From Embleya sp042956465 (GTDB lineage Bacteria; Actinomycetota; Actinomycetes; Streptomycetales; Streptomycetaceae): a stretch of DNA of 64,000 bases. This document shows, piece after piece, positions 7,794 through 19,116 of the stretch. Where the stretch lies: contig NZ_JBIBGL010000003.1 of NCBI RefSeq assembly GCF_042956465.1, forward strand, positions 248,001 through 312,000, read 5' to 3'. Below the pieces are notes generated by a model. That model was not told where the DNA came from and searched no databases. It saw only the letters and a list, made by a program, of their open reading frames with translations. A program made the translations under genes and the position numbers. How positions within the stretch are numbered: the stretch's first letter is position 1; each line of letters begins with the position of its first letter.

Positions 7794-8759
7794 TCAGCCG
7801 GCTTGACCCAATCCCTCGCCCGCGGCCGCGCCCGAGCCGTCGCCCGATCGTTCGTGCAGTCCGAGGTTCTGGTAGATCTCGGTGGTCGCCGTGGACCGGT
7901 TGAGGGTGATGAAGTGCAGCCCAGGCGCCCCCTCGGCAAGCAGCCGCTCGGACATCCGGGTCGCGAACTCCACCCCGATCGCGCGCACCGCCGCCCGGTC
8001 GTCACCGGCCGCCTCGACCGCCGCCGCCAGGTCGGCCGGTACCGAGCAGCCGCTCAGCTCGTCCGCCCGCACCAGCGTGGTCGGGCTGGTGACCGGCATC
8101 ACCTCGGGGATGATCGGGATGTCGCACCCGGCCGCCGCGACCCGGTCGCGCAGCCGCAGGTAGTCCTCGACCCGGAAGAACATCTGGGTGATCGCGTAGT
8201 CGGCACCCGCGCGGCACTTGGCCACGAAGTGCCGGATGTCCTCGTCCCAGCCGGTCGAGCGCGGGTGCATCTCCGGGAACGCGGCGACGCCGACGCAGAA
8301 GTCGCCGGACGCGCGCAGCAGTTCGACCAGCTCGACCGCGTACGTGAAGCCGTCCGGGTGGGCGACCCACTCGCCCTTCACATCACCCGGCGGGTCACCG
8401 CGCAGCGCGAGCACGTTGCGCACGCCGGCGTCGGCGTACTGCCCGATGATGTTGCGCAGCTCGGCGCGCGAGTGCCCGACCGCAGTGAGGTGCCCCACCG
8501 GGGTGAGCGTGGTCTCGGTGGCGATCCGCTCGGTGGTGTCCACGGTCATGCCCCGGCTGGAGCCGCCCGCGCCGTAGGTGACCGAGACGAAGGTCGGCGC
8601 CAGCGCCTCGACCCGACGGATGGCGTCCCACAGCGTGCGGGTGCCCTGCTCCGTCCGGGGTGGCATGAACTCGAACGAGAACGACCGGCTGCCGTTCGCG
8701 AGCAGATCGCGAATGGCCGGGGTTCGACTGATGCGAGTGGATGCGGCACCGAGAGACAT
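7794..8759 (-). CDS. metF: 5,10-Methylenetetrahydrofolate reductase
   Basis: Flavin enzyme (321 residues) that reduces 5,10-methylene-THF to 5-methyl-THF for methionine synthesis. The TIM-barrel protein shows the family motifs FSFEFMPPRT near the N-terminus with the catalytic Glu, TYGAGGSSR, LALRGDPPGD and ITQMFFRVEDY. Length is close to the bacterial norm of about 300, with a Gly/Ala-rich tail of some 20 residues. The start is ATG at 8759. It is divergent from the polyprenyl diphosphate synthase; the 144 nt between them hold promoters for both. No SAM or cobalamin riboswitch is visible in front of it. Confidence 0.95.
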   Translation of the reverse strand: MSLGAASTRISRTPAIRDLLANGSRSFSFEFMPPRTEQGTRTLWDAIRRVEALAPTFVSVTYGAGGSSRGMTVDTTERIATETTLTPVGHLTAVGHSRAELRNIIGQYADAGVRNVLALRGDPPGDVKGEWVAHPDGFTYAVELVELLRASGDFCVGVAAFPEMHPRSTGWDEDIRHFVAKCRAGADYAITQMFFRVEDYLRLRDRVAAAGCDIPIIPEVMPVTSPTTLVRADELSGCSVPADLAAAVEAAGDDRAAVRAIGVEFATRMSERLLAEGAPGLHFITLNRSTATTEIYQNLGLHERSGDGSGAAAGEGLGQAG

Positions 8760-8903
8760 GCAGGCAGGCTATCGGGCGGTCGCGCCCGCGAGAACGATTT
8801 CCCACAGGGCGAGACGGCCGGGCTGCTCGGGATGGCCGCGCGGGCCGCAAGTTAGGCTTCCCCGTATTTCCTCATCGTTTCATCGCCCTCGACGGAAGAC
8901 TCC

Positions 8904-9995
8904 ATGGCTGCCGATTCCTTCCCCGTACACCCCCTGGACCGGGACGGCCTGCGGCAGCGCATCAATGCCGCGCTCGGCGAGTTCATGGACCGTCAGGCCG
9001 AGGTGCTCGCCGAGGTGGGCGAGGGCATGGTCCCGGTCACCGAGGCACTGAACGACTTCGTGCTCGACGGCGGCAAGCGGCTGCGGCCGGGCTTCTGCTA
9101 CTGGGGATGGCGTGGCATCGCGGGTCCGGCGGCACCGGACGAGGCGATCGTACGGGCGGCCACCGCGCTGGAGCTGCTCCAGGCCAGCGCCCTGATCCAC
9201 GACGACCTGATGGACAGCAGCGACACCCGGCGCGGCAAGCCCGCCGTGCACCGGCGGTTCGAGGGCCTGCACGGGGCGAACGGCTGGGTCGGTTCGGGCG
9301 AGTCGTTCGGCTCCGCGGCGGCGATCCTGCTCGGCGACCTGTGTCTGTCCTGGTGTGACGAGATGTTCGGCGCGAGCGGGGTGGACGACCGGGCGCTGCG
9401 GGCGGCCAAGCCGTTGTTCGACGTGATGCGCACCGAGGTGATGGCGGGCCAGTACCTCGACGTGCTGGAACAGGCGATGGGCGGCGGCTCGGTCGAGCGC
9501 TCACGGCGCGTGATGCGGTTCAAGTCCGCCAAGTACACGATCGAGCGCCCCCTGCACGTGGGTGCCGCGCTGGCCGGCGCCGACGAGGCCGCGCTGGCCG
9601 CCTACTCCGCCTACGGGCTGCCGCTCGGTGAGGCGTTCCAGCTGCGTGACGACGTGCTCGGGGTCTTCGGCGATCCCGAACGGACCGGCAAGCCGGCCGG
9701 GGACGACCTGCGGGAGGGCAAGCGCACCGTACTGCTCGCGCTCGCCGGCGAGCGGGCCTCGCGCGTCCAGGCCGAGGTGCTGGACACGCTGCTCGGGGAT
9801 CCCGGACTGAGCGACATCGGCGTCAAGGAACTGCGCGTGGTGATCGAGGACACCGGCGCGCTCGCCGACGTCGAGACGATGATCACCGAGCTGACCGAGC
9901 GGGCCCTCGCGGCCCTGGCCGTCGCGCCGATCGCCGAGGACGCGCGCGAAGTGCTGCGCGAGTTGGCCGACGCCGCCACCGTGCGCAGCGTCTAG
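8904..9995 (+). CDS. Polyprenyl diphosphate synthase
   Basis: Trans-isoprenyl diphosphate synthase of 363 residues that condenses isopentenyl diphosphate with allylic diphosphates. The first aspartate-rich motif is IHDDLMDSSDTRRG. The second reads LRDDVLGVFGDPERTGKPAGDDL. KRLRPGFCYW marks the IPP-binding lysine/arginine region. Small residues (ASAL) before the first motif are compatible with a geranylgeranyl-length product, but chain length cannot be set from sequence alone. The ATG at 8904 has GGAAG upstream, and TAGGCT near 8852 is a plausible -10. Its neighbour at 5849 is phytoene-desaturase-like, so a shared isoprenoid role is possible. The gene ends in TAG inside a CTAG that a convergent frame also crosses. 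Confidence 0.9.
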   Translation: MAADSFPVHPLDRDGLRQRINAALGEFMDRQAEVLAEVGEGMVPVTEALNDFVLDGGKRLRPGFCYWGWRGIAGPAAPDEAIVRAATALELLQASALIHDDLMDSSDTRRGKPAVHRRFEGLHGANGWVGSGESFGSAAAILLGDLCLSWCDEMFGASGVDDRALRAAKPLFDVMRTEVMAGQYLDVLEQAMGGGSVERSRRVMRFKSAKYTIERPLHVGAALAGADEAALAAYSAYGLPLGEAFQLRDDVLGVFGDPERTGKPAGDDLREGKRTVLLALAGERASRVQAEVLDTLLGDPGLSDIGVKELRVVIEDTGALADVETMITELTERALAALAVAPIAEDAREVLRELADAATVRSV

Positions 9996-10361
9996 TCGGG
10001 CGGCCCGCGGCTCGGTGATGGTGAACGGTGCGGCCGGCACGAACCGGGGACGCTCCGACTCGGCCACCCGGCCCGGGGCGGGACGAGGGCCGTGCGTCGG
10101 GTCGGCGTGCGGCAGCGCCTGGGGCGGATTGCGGCCGACCAGGTAGATCCCGCCGATCATCGCGGCGAGCACGAGCAGCGGGAACAGCAGCGCACCGCCG
10201 CCGTCCGGCGTCGGGCTCGTACGCCCGGGTCGAGGCATCGGGCGTTCGGCGGCGGCGAACCGGGGGCCGGGGATCAGCGGCTCCGTCGCGGAGTGCGGCA
10301 GGTCGTGGTCGCGGGCATCCTCTGCGGACCCCGGACGGAGGCGAACGTCGGGCGTGTCCAT
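9996..10361 (-). CDS. Putative small membrane protein, 3' end unclear
   Basis: The minus-strand frame from ATG at 10361 has consistently G/C third positions for about 120 codons. It encodes an acidic and Pro-rich N-terminus, one clear membrane helix (LLFPLLVLAAMIGGIYLVG, about residues 50-68) and a Pro/Arg-rich tail. The frame does not stop before the convergent polyprenyl synthase gene; it stays open to 9501, antisense to that gene. A TAG lies one base out of frame in the CTAG at 9992-9995, so a frameshift or sequence error near the end would give a normal convergent stop. I therefore mark only the non-overlapping part. Between this start and the 3' end of thiE (10362-10662) I find no other gene. 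Confidence 0.45.
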
Positions 10362-10662
10362 CTCGGCAGTCTGGCCGCTCGCTCCGCCCGGTTCGGCCGT
10401 AAAGCGCCATTCGCGAGGCCAACCACCCGATCGGCCCACGGCGGCGACACCCGCCGCGTCGACCCGGCGGATCGTGGCCGGCCGCTTGAACACGGTCGTC
10501 GACGACCGTGCCCCCGACCGACGTGCCCGACCGGCCCGCACGGGACGCTCCGACCACGATCGGCACCTGCCGAGACCTCGGCCGGCCCGCCGCGGCCGGC
10601 GCGCGGCGCCGCGGTCGCGCCGGACCCCACGCCCGGTTTCCGGCCGATCGCCGGCGACCGGT

Positions 10663-11307
10663 TCAGCGTGCGGCGAGTCGCCGGACGAATTCCGCCGTCG
10701 CCTCGGCCGGGTCCGCGGCCTCGGTGATCGCGCGCACGACCACCACCCGCTCCGCGCCCGCGGCCAGCACCTCGTCGAGGTTGCCGAGGTCGATGCCGCC
10801 GATCGCGAACCACGGCCGGGTCGGGCGCAGCGCGGCGGTGTACCGGACCAGGTCCAGCCCCGGTGCGGGTCGGCCCGGCTTGGTCGGGGTCGGCCAGACC
10901 GGTCCGGTGCAGAAGTAGTCCACCCCCGGTTCGACGATCGCCGCGTCCACCTCGGCCTCGGCGTGCGTGGAGCGGCCGATCAGCACGTCGCCGCCGATGA
11001 TCGCGCGCGCCGCCGGGACCGGCAGGTCGTCCTGGCCCAGGTGCAGCACGTCGGGGCCGATCGTGTGCGCGACGTCCGCGCGGTCGTTGACCGCGAGCAG
11101 CGTGCCGTGCCGGCGGCAGGCGTCCGCGAACACCTCCAGGTAGGCGAGTTCGAGGCGGGCCTCCAGGCCCTTCTGCCGCAACTGCACGATGTCCACGCCC
11201 GCGCCCAGCACCGCGTCCAGGAACGCGGGCAGGTCGCCCTGGCGCTCCCGGGCGTCGGTGCACAGGTACAGACGGGCGGCGGCCAACCGTTCCTGACGGC
11301 TCGTCAT
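10663..11307 (-). CDS. thiE: Thiamine-phosphate synthase
   Basis: Joins HMP pyrophosphate and thiazole phosphate to give thiamine phosphate. The 214-residue TIM-barrel protein has the family signatures VQLRQKGLEAR, LAVNDRADVA, VLHLGQDDLP, IGRSTH and YFCTGPVWPTPTKPG, and a C-terminal phosphate-binding FAIGGI. It is transcribed leftward, opposite to thiOSG, from which it is separated by two unrelated leftward genes. It begins 10 nt after the Rv2175c-like gene ends and is likely cotranscribed with it, so it lies outside the visible TPP riboswitch. Confidence 0.93.
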   Translation of the reverse strand: MTSRQERLAAARLYLCTDARERQGDLPAFLDAVLGAGVDIVQLRQKGLEARLELAYLEVFADACRRHGTLLAVNDRADVAHTIGPDVLHLGQDDLPVPAARAIIGGDVLIGRSTHAEAEVDAAIVEPGVDYFCTGPVWPTPTKPGRPAPGLDLVRYTAALRPTRPWFAIGGIDLGNLDEVLAAGAERVVVVRAITEAADPAEATAEFVRRLAAR

Positions 11308-11317
11308 CCGCGCGGCC

Positions 11318-11683
11318 TCAGATCGCCAGGGCCTGGGCGCGGCGACGCACCTCGGTCATCCGGTTCTCCTGCAGCGCCTGCACCGGCGTGCCCGGGAGCG
11401 TGTCGTCCGGAGTGAACAGCCACTCCAGCGCCTCCTCGTCGGAGAAGCCCGAGTCCGCGAGCAGGGTCAGCGTGCCGACCAGGCCCTTGACGATGTTGCC
11501 GTCCTGGAAGAAGTCGGCGGGCACCTGGAGGGCCCGGTGCTCGCCGCGGCGCACGGCCAGGAACTTGCGCTCCTTGAGCTGCTGGCGGACCTTCAGGATG
11601 TCCACGCCGAGGATCTCGGCGATGTCGGGGAGTGTCACCCAGGCGGGGACGAGGGCTTCTGTTTTGGCGTCGATCTCGCTCAC
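11318..11683 (-). CDS. Rv2175c-family DNA-binding protein
   Basis: Small 121-residue winged-helix/HTH-like protein. The N-terminal part 'VPAWVTLPDIAEILGVDILKVRQQL' (partly quoted) forms a helix-turn-helix and the C-terminal half is a short all-helical tail. The family prototype is mycobacterial Rv2175c, a DNA-binding substrate of the kinase PknL encoded next to it. Here a PASTA-type Ser/Thr kinase lies a few genes away at 15424, so the pairing is loosely kept. An acidic/Thr-containing N-terminus could be the phosphorylated region by analogy. GTG at 11683 is preceded by TAAACT ending 6 nt upstream, consistent with leaderless transcription of a two-gene unit with thiE. Confidence 0.85.
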   Translation of the reverse strand: MSEIDAKTEALVPAWVTLPDIAEILGVDILKVRQQLKERKFLAVRRGEHRALQVPADFFQDGNIVKGLVGTLTLLADSGFSDEEALEWLFTPDDTLPGTPVQALQENRMTEVRRRAQALAI

Positions 11684-11751
11684 CCGGCCAGTTTAGGTTC
11701 CGCACCCGGTCCCGACCGCCGGCGCCCGGCGGTCGGCCGGGCGCCGGGCCG

Positions 11752-12945
11752 TCACAGCGCGACCGACTTGAGCGGGTTCTCCGGGTCGGCGAACCGCTCC
11801 CGGTCCACCGGGGTGCCCAGTTGCACGAGCTTGCGGCCCTGGGCCAGGTCGCGCGGTCGGGCGACGGCGAGCAGCGCCACCAGCCGGTCGCCGGCGAACC
11901 AGCCCGCGGTCCACTTGCCGTCCTCGTCCGCGCCCCGGAAGACCAGTTCGTCGCTCGCGCCGTGCCGGCCGACGTACTGGACCATGCGGCCGAACTGGTC
12001 GGACCAGAAGTAGGGGACCGGGTCGTACGCCTGGTCGCCGCCGAGCAGGTTGGTCACCAGCACGCGCGGCGCCTGGAGCGCGTTGTCCCAGTGTTCGACG
12101 TTCATCCGGGTGTCGTACCGGGCGGAGGGGAAGTCCACGCAGTCGCCGACGGCGTACACCCCGGGCATCGAGGTGGCCAGGTGGTCGTCCACCTCGACGA
12201 AGCCGCGCTCGTTGCGGACCACGCCGGAGTCGGCCAGCCACTCGGTGGCCGGGCGCACCCCGATGCCGACCACGATCGCGTCGGCGCGCAGTCGGCGGCC
12301 GTCGGTCAGGTGCACCGCGCCCGCCTCCAGGCGGTCCACCCTCGCGTCCAGCAGCAGTTCCACGCCCGCCTCGGCGTACCACGGCACGATCCGCTCGCCG
12401 ATGGCGTCCGGGAAGGGCCCGGCGAGCGGGGTGTGCAGGGCCTCGACCACGGTGGTCGGGCAACCGGCGGCGGCCGCGGCGGTGGCCACCTCGGCGCCGA
12501 TCCAGCCCGCGCCGACGATCACCACGTGGGCGCCGGGCACGAGTGCGGCGCGCAGTGCGCGGGCGTCGTCGATGGTGCGCAGCACGTGCACGCCGGGGAC
12601 CTCGGCCGCGCCCGGCAGGTTCAGCACCCGCGAGCCGGTCGCGATCACCAGGCGGTCGAAGGCGATCGGCCCGGCGTCGGTGTCCACCGCGCCCGGGCGC
12701 AGTCCGGTCGCGGTCCGGCCGAACAGCACGTCGGTCTCCAGCGCGGCCCAGTCCGCCTCGAAGGACGTGTCGTCGGTCTTGCCGCCGAGCACCTCCTTCG
12801 ACAGCGGCGGGCGGTCGTACGGCGCGTGCGCCTCGGCCCCGAGCAGGGTGACGCGACCGGTGTACCCCTGGTCCCGCAGCGCCACCACGGTTTGCAGGCC
12901 GGCCATGCCGGCACCCACGACGAGCACGTTGTCCATGCAGGGCAC
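11752..12945 (-). CDS. FAD-dependent ferredoxin reductase-like oxidoreductase
   Basis: A 397-residue two-dinucleotide-fold flavoprotein. The FAD motif VVGAGMAGLQTVVALR opens the protein and is followed by YDRPPLSKEVL, typical of putidaredoxin/rhodocoxin reductases. The NAD-binding motif is VIVGAGWIGAEVATAAAAAG in the middle, then the FAD motif GVYAVGDCVDFPS and a reductase C-terminal domain. It should pass electrons from NAD(P)H to a [2Fe-2S] ferredoxin or Rieske partner, none of which is adjacent. TAGGGT ends 7 nt before the ATG, suggesting a leaderless mRNA. A CTTGACT/AGTCAAG palindrome lies upstream, between it and the TPP riboswitch. Confidence 0.88.
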   Translation of the reverse strand: MPCMDNVLVVGAGMAGLQTVVALRDQGYTGRVTLLGAEAHAPYDRPPLSKEVLGGKTDDTSFEADWAALETDVLFGRTATGLRPGAVDTDAGPIAFDRLVIATGSRVLNLPGAAEVPGVHVLRTIDDARALRAALVPGAHVVIVGAGWIGAEVATAAAAAGCPTTVVEALHTPLAGPFPDAIGERIVPWYAEAGVELLLDARVDRLEAGAVHLTDGRRLRADAIVVGIGVRPATEWLADSGVVRNERGFVEVDDHLATSMPGVYAVGDCVDFPSARYDTRMNVEHWDNALQAPRVLVTNLLGGDQAYDPVPYFWSDQFGRMVQYVGRHGASDELVFRGADEDGKWTAGWFAGDRLVALLAVARPRDLAQGRKLVQLGTPVDRERFADPENPLKSVAL

Positions 12946-12981
12946 CCTATGACGCGGGCCGGCACCGCCGACGAGCAGGGT

Positions 12982-12996
12982 CTTGACTCAGTCAAG
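12982..12996. promoter_or_regulatory. CTTGACT-C-AGTCAAG palindrome
   Basis: Perfect 7-bp arms around one central base lie in the divergent region, 37 nt upstream of the oxidoreductase start and about 65 nt before the TPP riboswitch. The shape resembles MarR-type operators. It also contains a TTGACT that could serve as a -35 in either direction. Confidence 0.5.
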
Positions 12997-13059
12997 GACA
13001 TCGTCGGCGCACACTCGGGCGCTCCCGGGCACCCGAAACCGGTGTCGTAGTGTGGAGAG

Positions 13060-13152
13060 GTCACGGGAGCCCGGTGAGACCGGGCTGAGAGGGGGGCTGC
13101 GAGCCCCCGACCGTCCGAACCTGATCCGGGTCATACCGGCGAAGGGAGTTCC
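13060..13152 (+). ncRNA. TPP (thiamine pyrophosphate) riboswitch
   Basis: The leader has the THI-box landmarks: CGGGAGCCCGG near 13064, the conserved CTGAGA at 13085-13090, then CCTGATCCGGGTCATACCGG and CGAAGGGAG. The final AAGGGAG (13142-13148) is also the ribosome-binding site of thiO, so binding of TPP should hide the site and block translation. A -10-like TAGTGT at 13048-13053 puts the transcript start at about 13060, right at the aptamer. Confidence 0.95.
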
Positions 13153-13159
13153 CCTCACC

Positions 13160-14338
13160 ATGTCGAGCCCCACCATGTCCGAGCACCCCACCGACGTCGT
13201 CGTGGTCGGCGCGGGCGTCGTCGGACTGTCCGTCGCGTGGCGTGCGCGCACCCGGTACGGCCTCGCCGTCACCGTCGTCGACCCGGCCCCGGGCAGGGGA
13301 GCCTCGCACGCCGCGGCCGGCATGCTCACCCCCGTCTCCGAACTCCAGTACGGCGAGGAGAGCCTGCTCCGGCTGAGCATCGAATCGGCCCGGCGCTACC
13401 CCGAGTTCGCCGCCGAACTGGCCGAGGCCGCGGACCTGCCCTCGGGCTACCGCGCCTGCGGCACGATCGCGGTCGCCCTGGACGCGGACGACCGGGCCGT
13501 GCTCAAGGACCTGCACGCCTACCAGCAGCGGCTGGGCCTGCAGTCGTCCTGGCTGACCAGCCGCGAGTGCCGTCGGCTCGAACCGATGTTGTCCCCCGCG
13601 ATCACCGGCGGCCTGCACGTCGAGGACGACCACCAGATCGACAACCGCCGACTGGTCGCGGCGCTGCTCGCGGCCTGCGCGCGGGCCGGCGTCGTCTTCG
13701 TGCGCGAGAGCGTCGAACGCGTCCTGGTCGCCGCCGAGCGCGCGTACGGCGTGCGAACGGCGGGCGGACGCGACCTGATCGCCGATCAGGTGTTGCTCGC
13801 GGCGGGCTGCCGCTCGGCGCTGATCCCGGGCCTGCCGCCCGAGGTGGTCCCGCCGGTGCGGCCGGTCAAGGGCGAGATCCTGCGGCTGAAGGTGCCGCCG
13901 GCGCTGCTTCCGCTGCTGTCCCGCAACGTCCGGGGCGTGGTCAAGGGCGGCAGCATGTACCTGGTCCCGCGGGCGGACGGCGAACTGGTGATCGGCGCGA
14001 CCGAACACGAACTCGGCCACGACACCGAGGTGACCGCGGGCGGCGTGTACGAACTCCTGCGCGACGCCCACGAACTCGTCCCCGGCATCACCGAACTGCC
14101 CCTGGTGGAGACGCTCGCCGGGCTGCGCCCCGGCAGCCCGGACAACGCGCCGATCCTGGGTCGCTCGGCGCTGCCCGGCCTGGTGGTGGCGACCGGCCAC
14201 TACCGGCACGGCATCCTGCTCACCCCGATCACCGCCGACGCCGTCGCCGAGGTCCTCGCGCAGGGCACCACCCCCGAACTCGTCGCGCCCTTCGGGCCCG
14301 ATCGGTTCGCGACCGCCGCCCGAAAGGTGATGGCATGA
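13160..14338 (+). CDS. thiO: Glycine oxidase ThiO
   Basis: FAD enzyme (392 residues) that oxidises glycine to the iminoacetate used for thiazole synthesis. It opens with VVVVGAGVVGLSVAWRAR, followed by GRGASHAAAGMLTPVSE, characteristic of the DAO/ThiO family. Near the C-terminus are ETLAGLRPGSPDNAPILG and GHYRHGILLTPITA. ATG at 13160 is used because the riboswitch-borne AAGGGAG lies 11 nt upstream; a second in-frame ATG is at 13175. The stop overlaps the start of thiS (ATGA), so thiO-thiS-thiG is one translationally coupled operon controlled by TPP. Confidence 0.95.
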   Translation: MSSPTMSEHPTDVVVVGAGVVGLSVAWRARTRYGLAVTVVDPAPGRGASHAAAGMLTPVSELQYGEESLLRLSIESARRYPEFAAELAEAADLPSGYRACGTIAVALDADDRAVLKDLHAYQQRLGLQSSWLTSRECRRLEPMLSPAITGGLHVEDDHQIDNRRLVAALLAACARAGVVFVRESVERVLVAAERAYGVRTAGGRDLIADQVLLAAGCRSALIPGLPPEVVPPVRPVKGEILRLKVPPALLPLLSRNVRGVVKGGSMYLVPRADGELVIGATEHELGHDTEVTAGGVYELLRDAHELVPGITELPLVETLAGLRPGSPDNAPILGRSALPGLVVATGHYRHGILLTPITADAVAEVLAQGTTPELVAPFGPDRFATAARKVMA

Positions 14339-14544
14339 ACGACATCGAGGTCTCCGTCAACGGCGACCGGCGCCGGGTCGCGACCGGTACCACCGTCGCC
14401 GAACTGGTGGCCACGCTGACCACCGCCGCCAAGGGCGTCGCGGTCGCGGTGGACGAGTCGGTGGTGCCGCGCGGGGCGTGGGCCGAGACCGTGCTCGACG
14501 CGGGCAGCCGCGTCGAGGTGCTGACCGCCGTCCAGGGAGGTTGA
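14335..14544 (+). CDS. thiS: Sulfur carrier protein ThiS
   Basis: Ubiquitin-fold protein of 69 residues ending in the essential Gly-Gly, whose C-terminal carboxylate becomes a thiocarboxylate that gives sulfur to the thiazole ring. The sequence pattern (VNGDRRRVATGTTVAEL, a VAVAVDESVVPRG strand-loop, then VLTAVQGG) fits the family. It overlaps the thiO stop by 4 nt. Its own end carries GGAGG and TGA just before thiG. A ThiF-type activating enzyme is not encoded in this window and must act from elsewhere. Confidence 0.95.
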   Translation: MNDIEVSVNGDRRRVATGTTVAELVATLTTAAKGVAVAVDESVVPRGAWAETVLDAGSRVEVLTAVQGG

Positions 14545-14548
14545 GGGC

Positions 14549-15343
<795 letters not shown>

Positions 15344-15423
15344 GCCGCACACAGGCCGGCCGGCGGGGAACCGTGGGGAAGACCGTCGGCGTCCACAAAG
15401 CAGTGGACCCTACACTCCAGAAC

Positions 15424-17460
<2,037 letters not shown>

Positions 17461-17490
17461 GCACGGGGTTCCACTCCGGCGCGGCACCTG

Positions 17491-17528
17491 CGAAGGCCCC
17501 ACTCCGATTCGCTCGGGTGGGGCCTTCG
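17491..17528. terminator. Bidirectional terminator after kinase gene
   Basis: CGAAGGCCCCAC (17491-17502) pairs exactly with GTGGGGCCTTCG (17517-17528), and the stem can extend inward. It lies between the convergent kinase and sulfite-oxidase-like genes. Confidence 0.85.
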
Positions 17529-17561
17529 TACGTGCCGGGGCGGGGTGTCCGGGGCGGCGGC

Positions 17562-18206
17562 TCAGGTCAGCGCCGGCCCCTCGCCGCTCTCCTCCTGGTA
17601 CGAGTAGCGCTGCTCCTGCCACGGGTCACCGATGTTGTGGTAGCCCCGCTCCTCCCAGAAGCCGCGCTTGTCGGCCACCATGTACTCGATCCCGCGCACC
17701 CATTTGGGGCCCTTCCAGGCGTACAGGTGCGGCACGATCAAGCGGACCGGGAAACCGTGCTCGGCGGTCAGCGGCTCGCCGTTGTGGTGGGTGGCCAGGA
17801 TGGTCTGATCGTTCGTGAAGTCGAACATCCGCAGGTTCGAACTGAAGCCGTACTCCGCCCACACCATCGCGTGGGTGACCTCGGGGGCGGGCGGGGCGAT
17901 CTCCAGCAGCTTGGCTATGGTCAGCCCGCTCCACTCGTTGCCGAGCATGCTGAACTTGGTCACGCAGTGGAAGTCGGCGATCACGGTGTCGTGCGGCAGC
18001 GCCGAGAACTCGTCGTAGTTCCAGCAGTGCTTGTCCCCCGAGGCGGTCGCGCCGAAGACGCGAAAGTCCCATATCTCGGGCTTGAACCGCGGGACCGGTC
18101 CATAGTGCAGCACGGGCCATCCGCGCTGGATGCGCTGGCCCGGCGGAAGTCGCGGATCGCGGTCCGGAGCCTCGGTCCCACCTTGTGCCGCTTCCGTATG
18201 CCCCAT
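17562..18206 (-). CDS. Sulfite oxidase-like molybdopterin oxidoreductase
   Basis: A 214-residue protein consisting of the Moco-binding oxidoreductase fold of the sulfite oxidase/MsrP (YedY) group. The molybdenum-ligating cysteine is Cys81 in DFHCVTKFS, followed by WSGLTIAKLLE. The segment with GFPVRLIVPHLYAWKGPKWV is the usual pterin-binding core. There is no twin-arginine signal peptide and no heme domain, so it appears cytoplasmic and differs from periplasmic MsrP. The physiological substrate is unknown. The start ATG at 18206 lies close to a divergent region leading to bacterioferritin. Confidence 0.88.
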   Translation of the reverse strand: MGHTEAAQGGTEAPDRDPRLPPGQRIQRGWPVLHYGPVPRFKPEIWDFRVFGATASGDKHCWNYDEFSALPHDTVIADFHCVTKFSMLGNEWSGLTIAKLLEIAPPAPEVTHAMVWAEYGFSSNLRMFDFTNDQTILATHHNGEPLTAEHGFPVRLIVPHLYAWKGPKWVRGIEYMVADKRGFWEERGYHNIGDPWQEQRYSYQEESGEGPALT

Positions 18207-18465
18207 ACCTCACATGGTCCCAGACGCTCCGGCCGACTCACGACCGCCCCTGTCGCGCCCACGACCGCCGGCGGTCACCGTGCGTGTTCCCCGTGCCGCC
18301 GAGCGAGAAGGTCGGCGGCGGGACGGGACATGTTCGACATTGCAAGGCAAGGCTGCCCTTCGTGGCGGAAGCGCTACCAAAAGTGACAGGATTCGTGGGA
18401 AAACTCCTGCCTCATGCGCGCTCGGAGTTCCCCTGTGTCCCACCCACATCGGAAGGTGCGTCGCG

Positions 18466-18948
18466 ATGCACAGTGACCCGCAGATCATCGAGCTCCTGAA
18501 CGAACAGCTCACGGCGGAGCTCACCGCGATCAACCAGTACTTCCTGCACGCGAAGATGCAGGAGCACCGCGGCTACATCAAGCTCGCGGCCTGGACCCGC
18601 CACGAATCCATCGACGAGATGAAGCACGCGGAGCGGCTGACCGACCGCATCCTGATGCTGGAGGGCCTGCCGAACTACCAGCGACTGAACGCGCTGCGGA
18701 TCGGCCAGAACCTGGAGGAGATGTTCCGCGCCGACCTGGCGGTCGAGATGGAGGCCGTCGAGCGGCTGCGGCGCGGCATCCCGTTGATGCGCGAGAAGGG
18801 CGACGTGACGTCGGCCAACATCTTCGAGGAGATCCTGGCCGACGAGGAAGAGCACGTCGACTACCTGGAGACGCAGCTCGGCCTGCTCTCCGAGGTCGGC
18901 GAGCAGCTCTACATCGCGGGCCTGCTCAAGCAGCCGAACGAGAGCTGA
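18466..18948 (+). CDS. bfr: Bacterioferritin
   Basis: Iron-storage heme protein of 160 residues. All ferroxidase ligands are at the standard positions: Glu18, Glu51, His54, Glu94, Glu127 and His130. The heme-ligating Met52 is also present. The four-helix-bundle pattern and length are normal, and 24 copies would form the shell. ATG at 18466 is preceded by GGAAGGTG. Upstream, AAGGCAAGGCTGCCCTT near 18342-18362 is a weak, degenerate inverted repeat that might be an iron-responsive site, but it matches the iron box poorly. The ferredoxin partner gene follows at 19117 behind its own iron box. Confidence 0.97.
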   Translation: MHSDPQIIELLNEQLTAELTAINQYFLHAKMQEHRGYIKLAAWTRHESIDEMKHAERLTDRILMLEGLPNYQRLNALRIGQNLEEMFRADLAVEMEAVERLRRGIPLMREKGDVTSANIFEEILADEEEHVDYLETQLGLLSEVGEQLYIAGLLKQPNES

Positions 18949-19069
18949 CCGGGCGACTCGGGGCACCCCCCGGGACGGACACGGCGGGACGCTGCGGACA
19001 CCGCGGCCCGGGCCCGGACAACCGACCGGATTGTGTCACCGATCACCCGGTATTCCCCCCGGCGAGCGC

Positions 19070-19088
19070 TGAGGTTACCCTTACCTAA
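19070..19088. promoter_or_regulatory. Iron box (DmdR/IdeR-type operator)
   Basis: TGAGGTTACCCTTACCTAA matches 15 of 19 positions of the consensus TTAGGTTAGGCTAACCTAA. It lies 28 nt upstream of the bacterioferritin-associated ferredoxin start, overlapping the likely promoter (TAGCCT at 19090-19095 as -10). Iron-loaded DmdR should repress the gene. Confidence 0.8.
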
Positions 19089-19116
19089 GTAGCCTCGCCG
19101 CTGGGGGGAAATCTCC

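Noticed and set aside
18342..18362. Iron box upstream of bacterioferritin
   Set aside because: AAGGCAAGGCTGCCCTT is a partial inverted repeat but matches only about 11 of 19 consensus positions; too weak to call.
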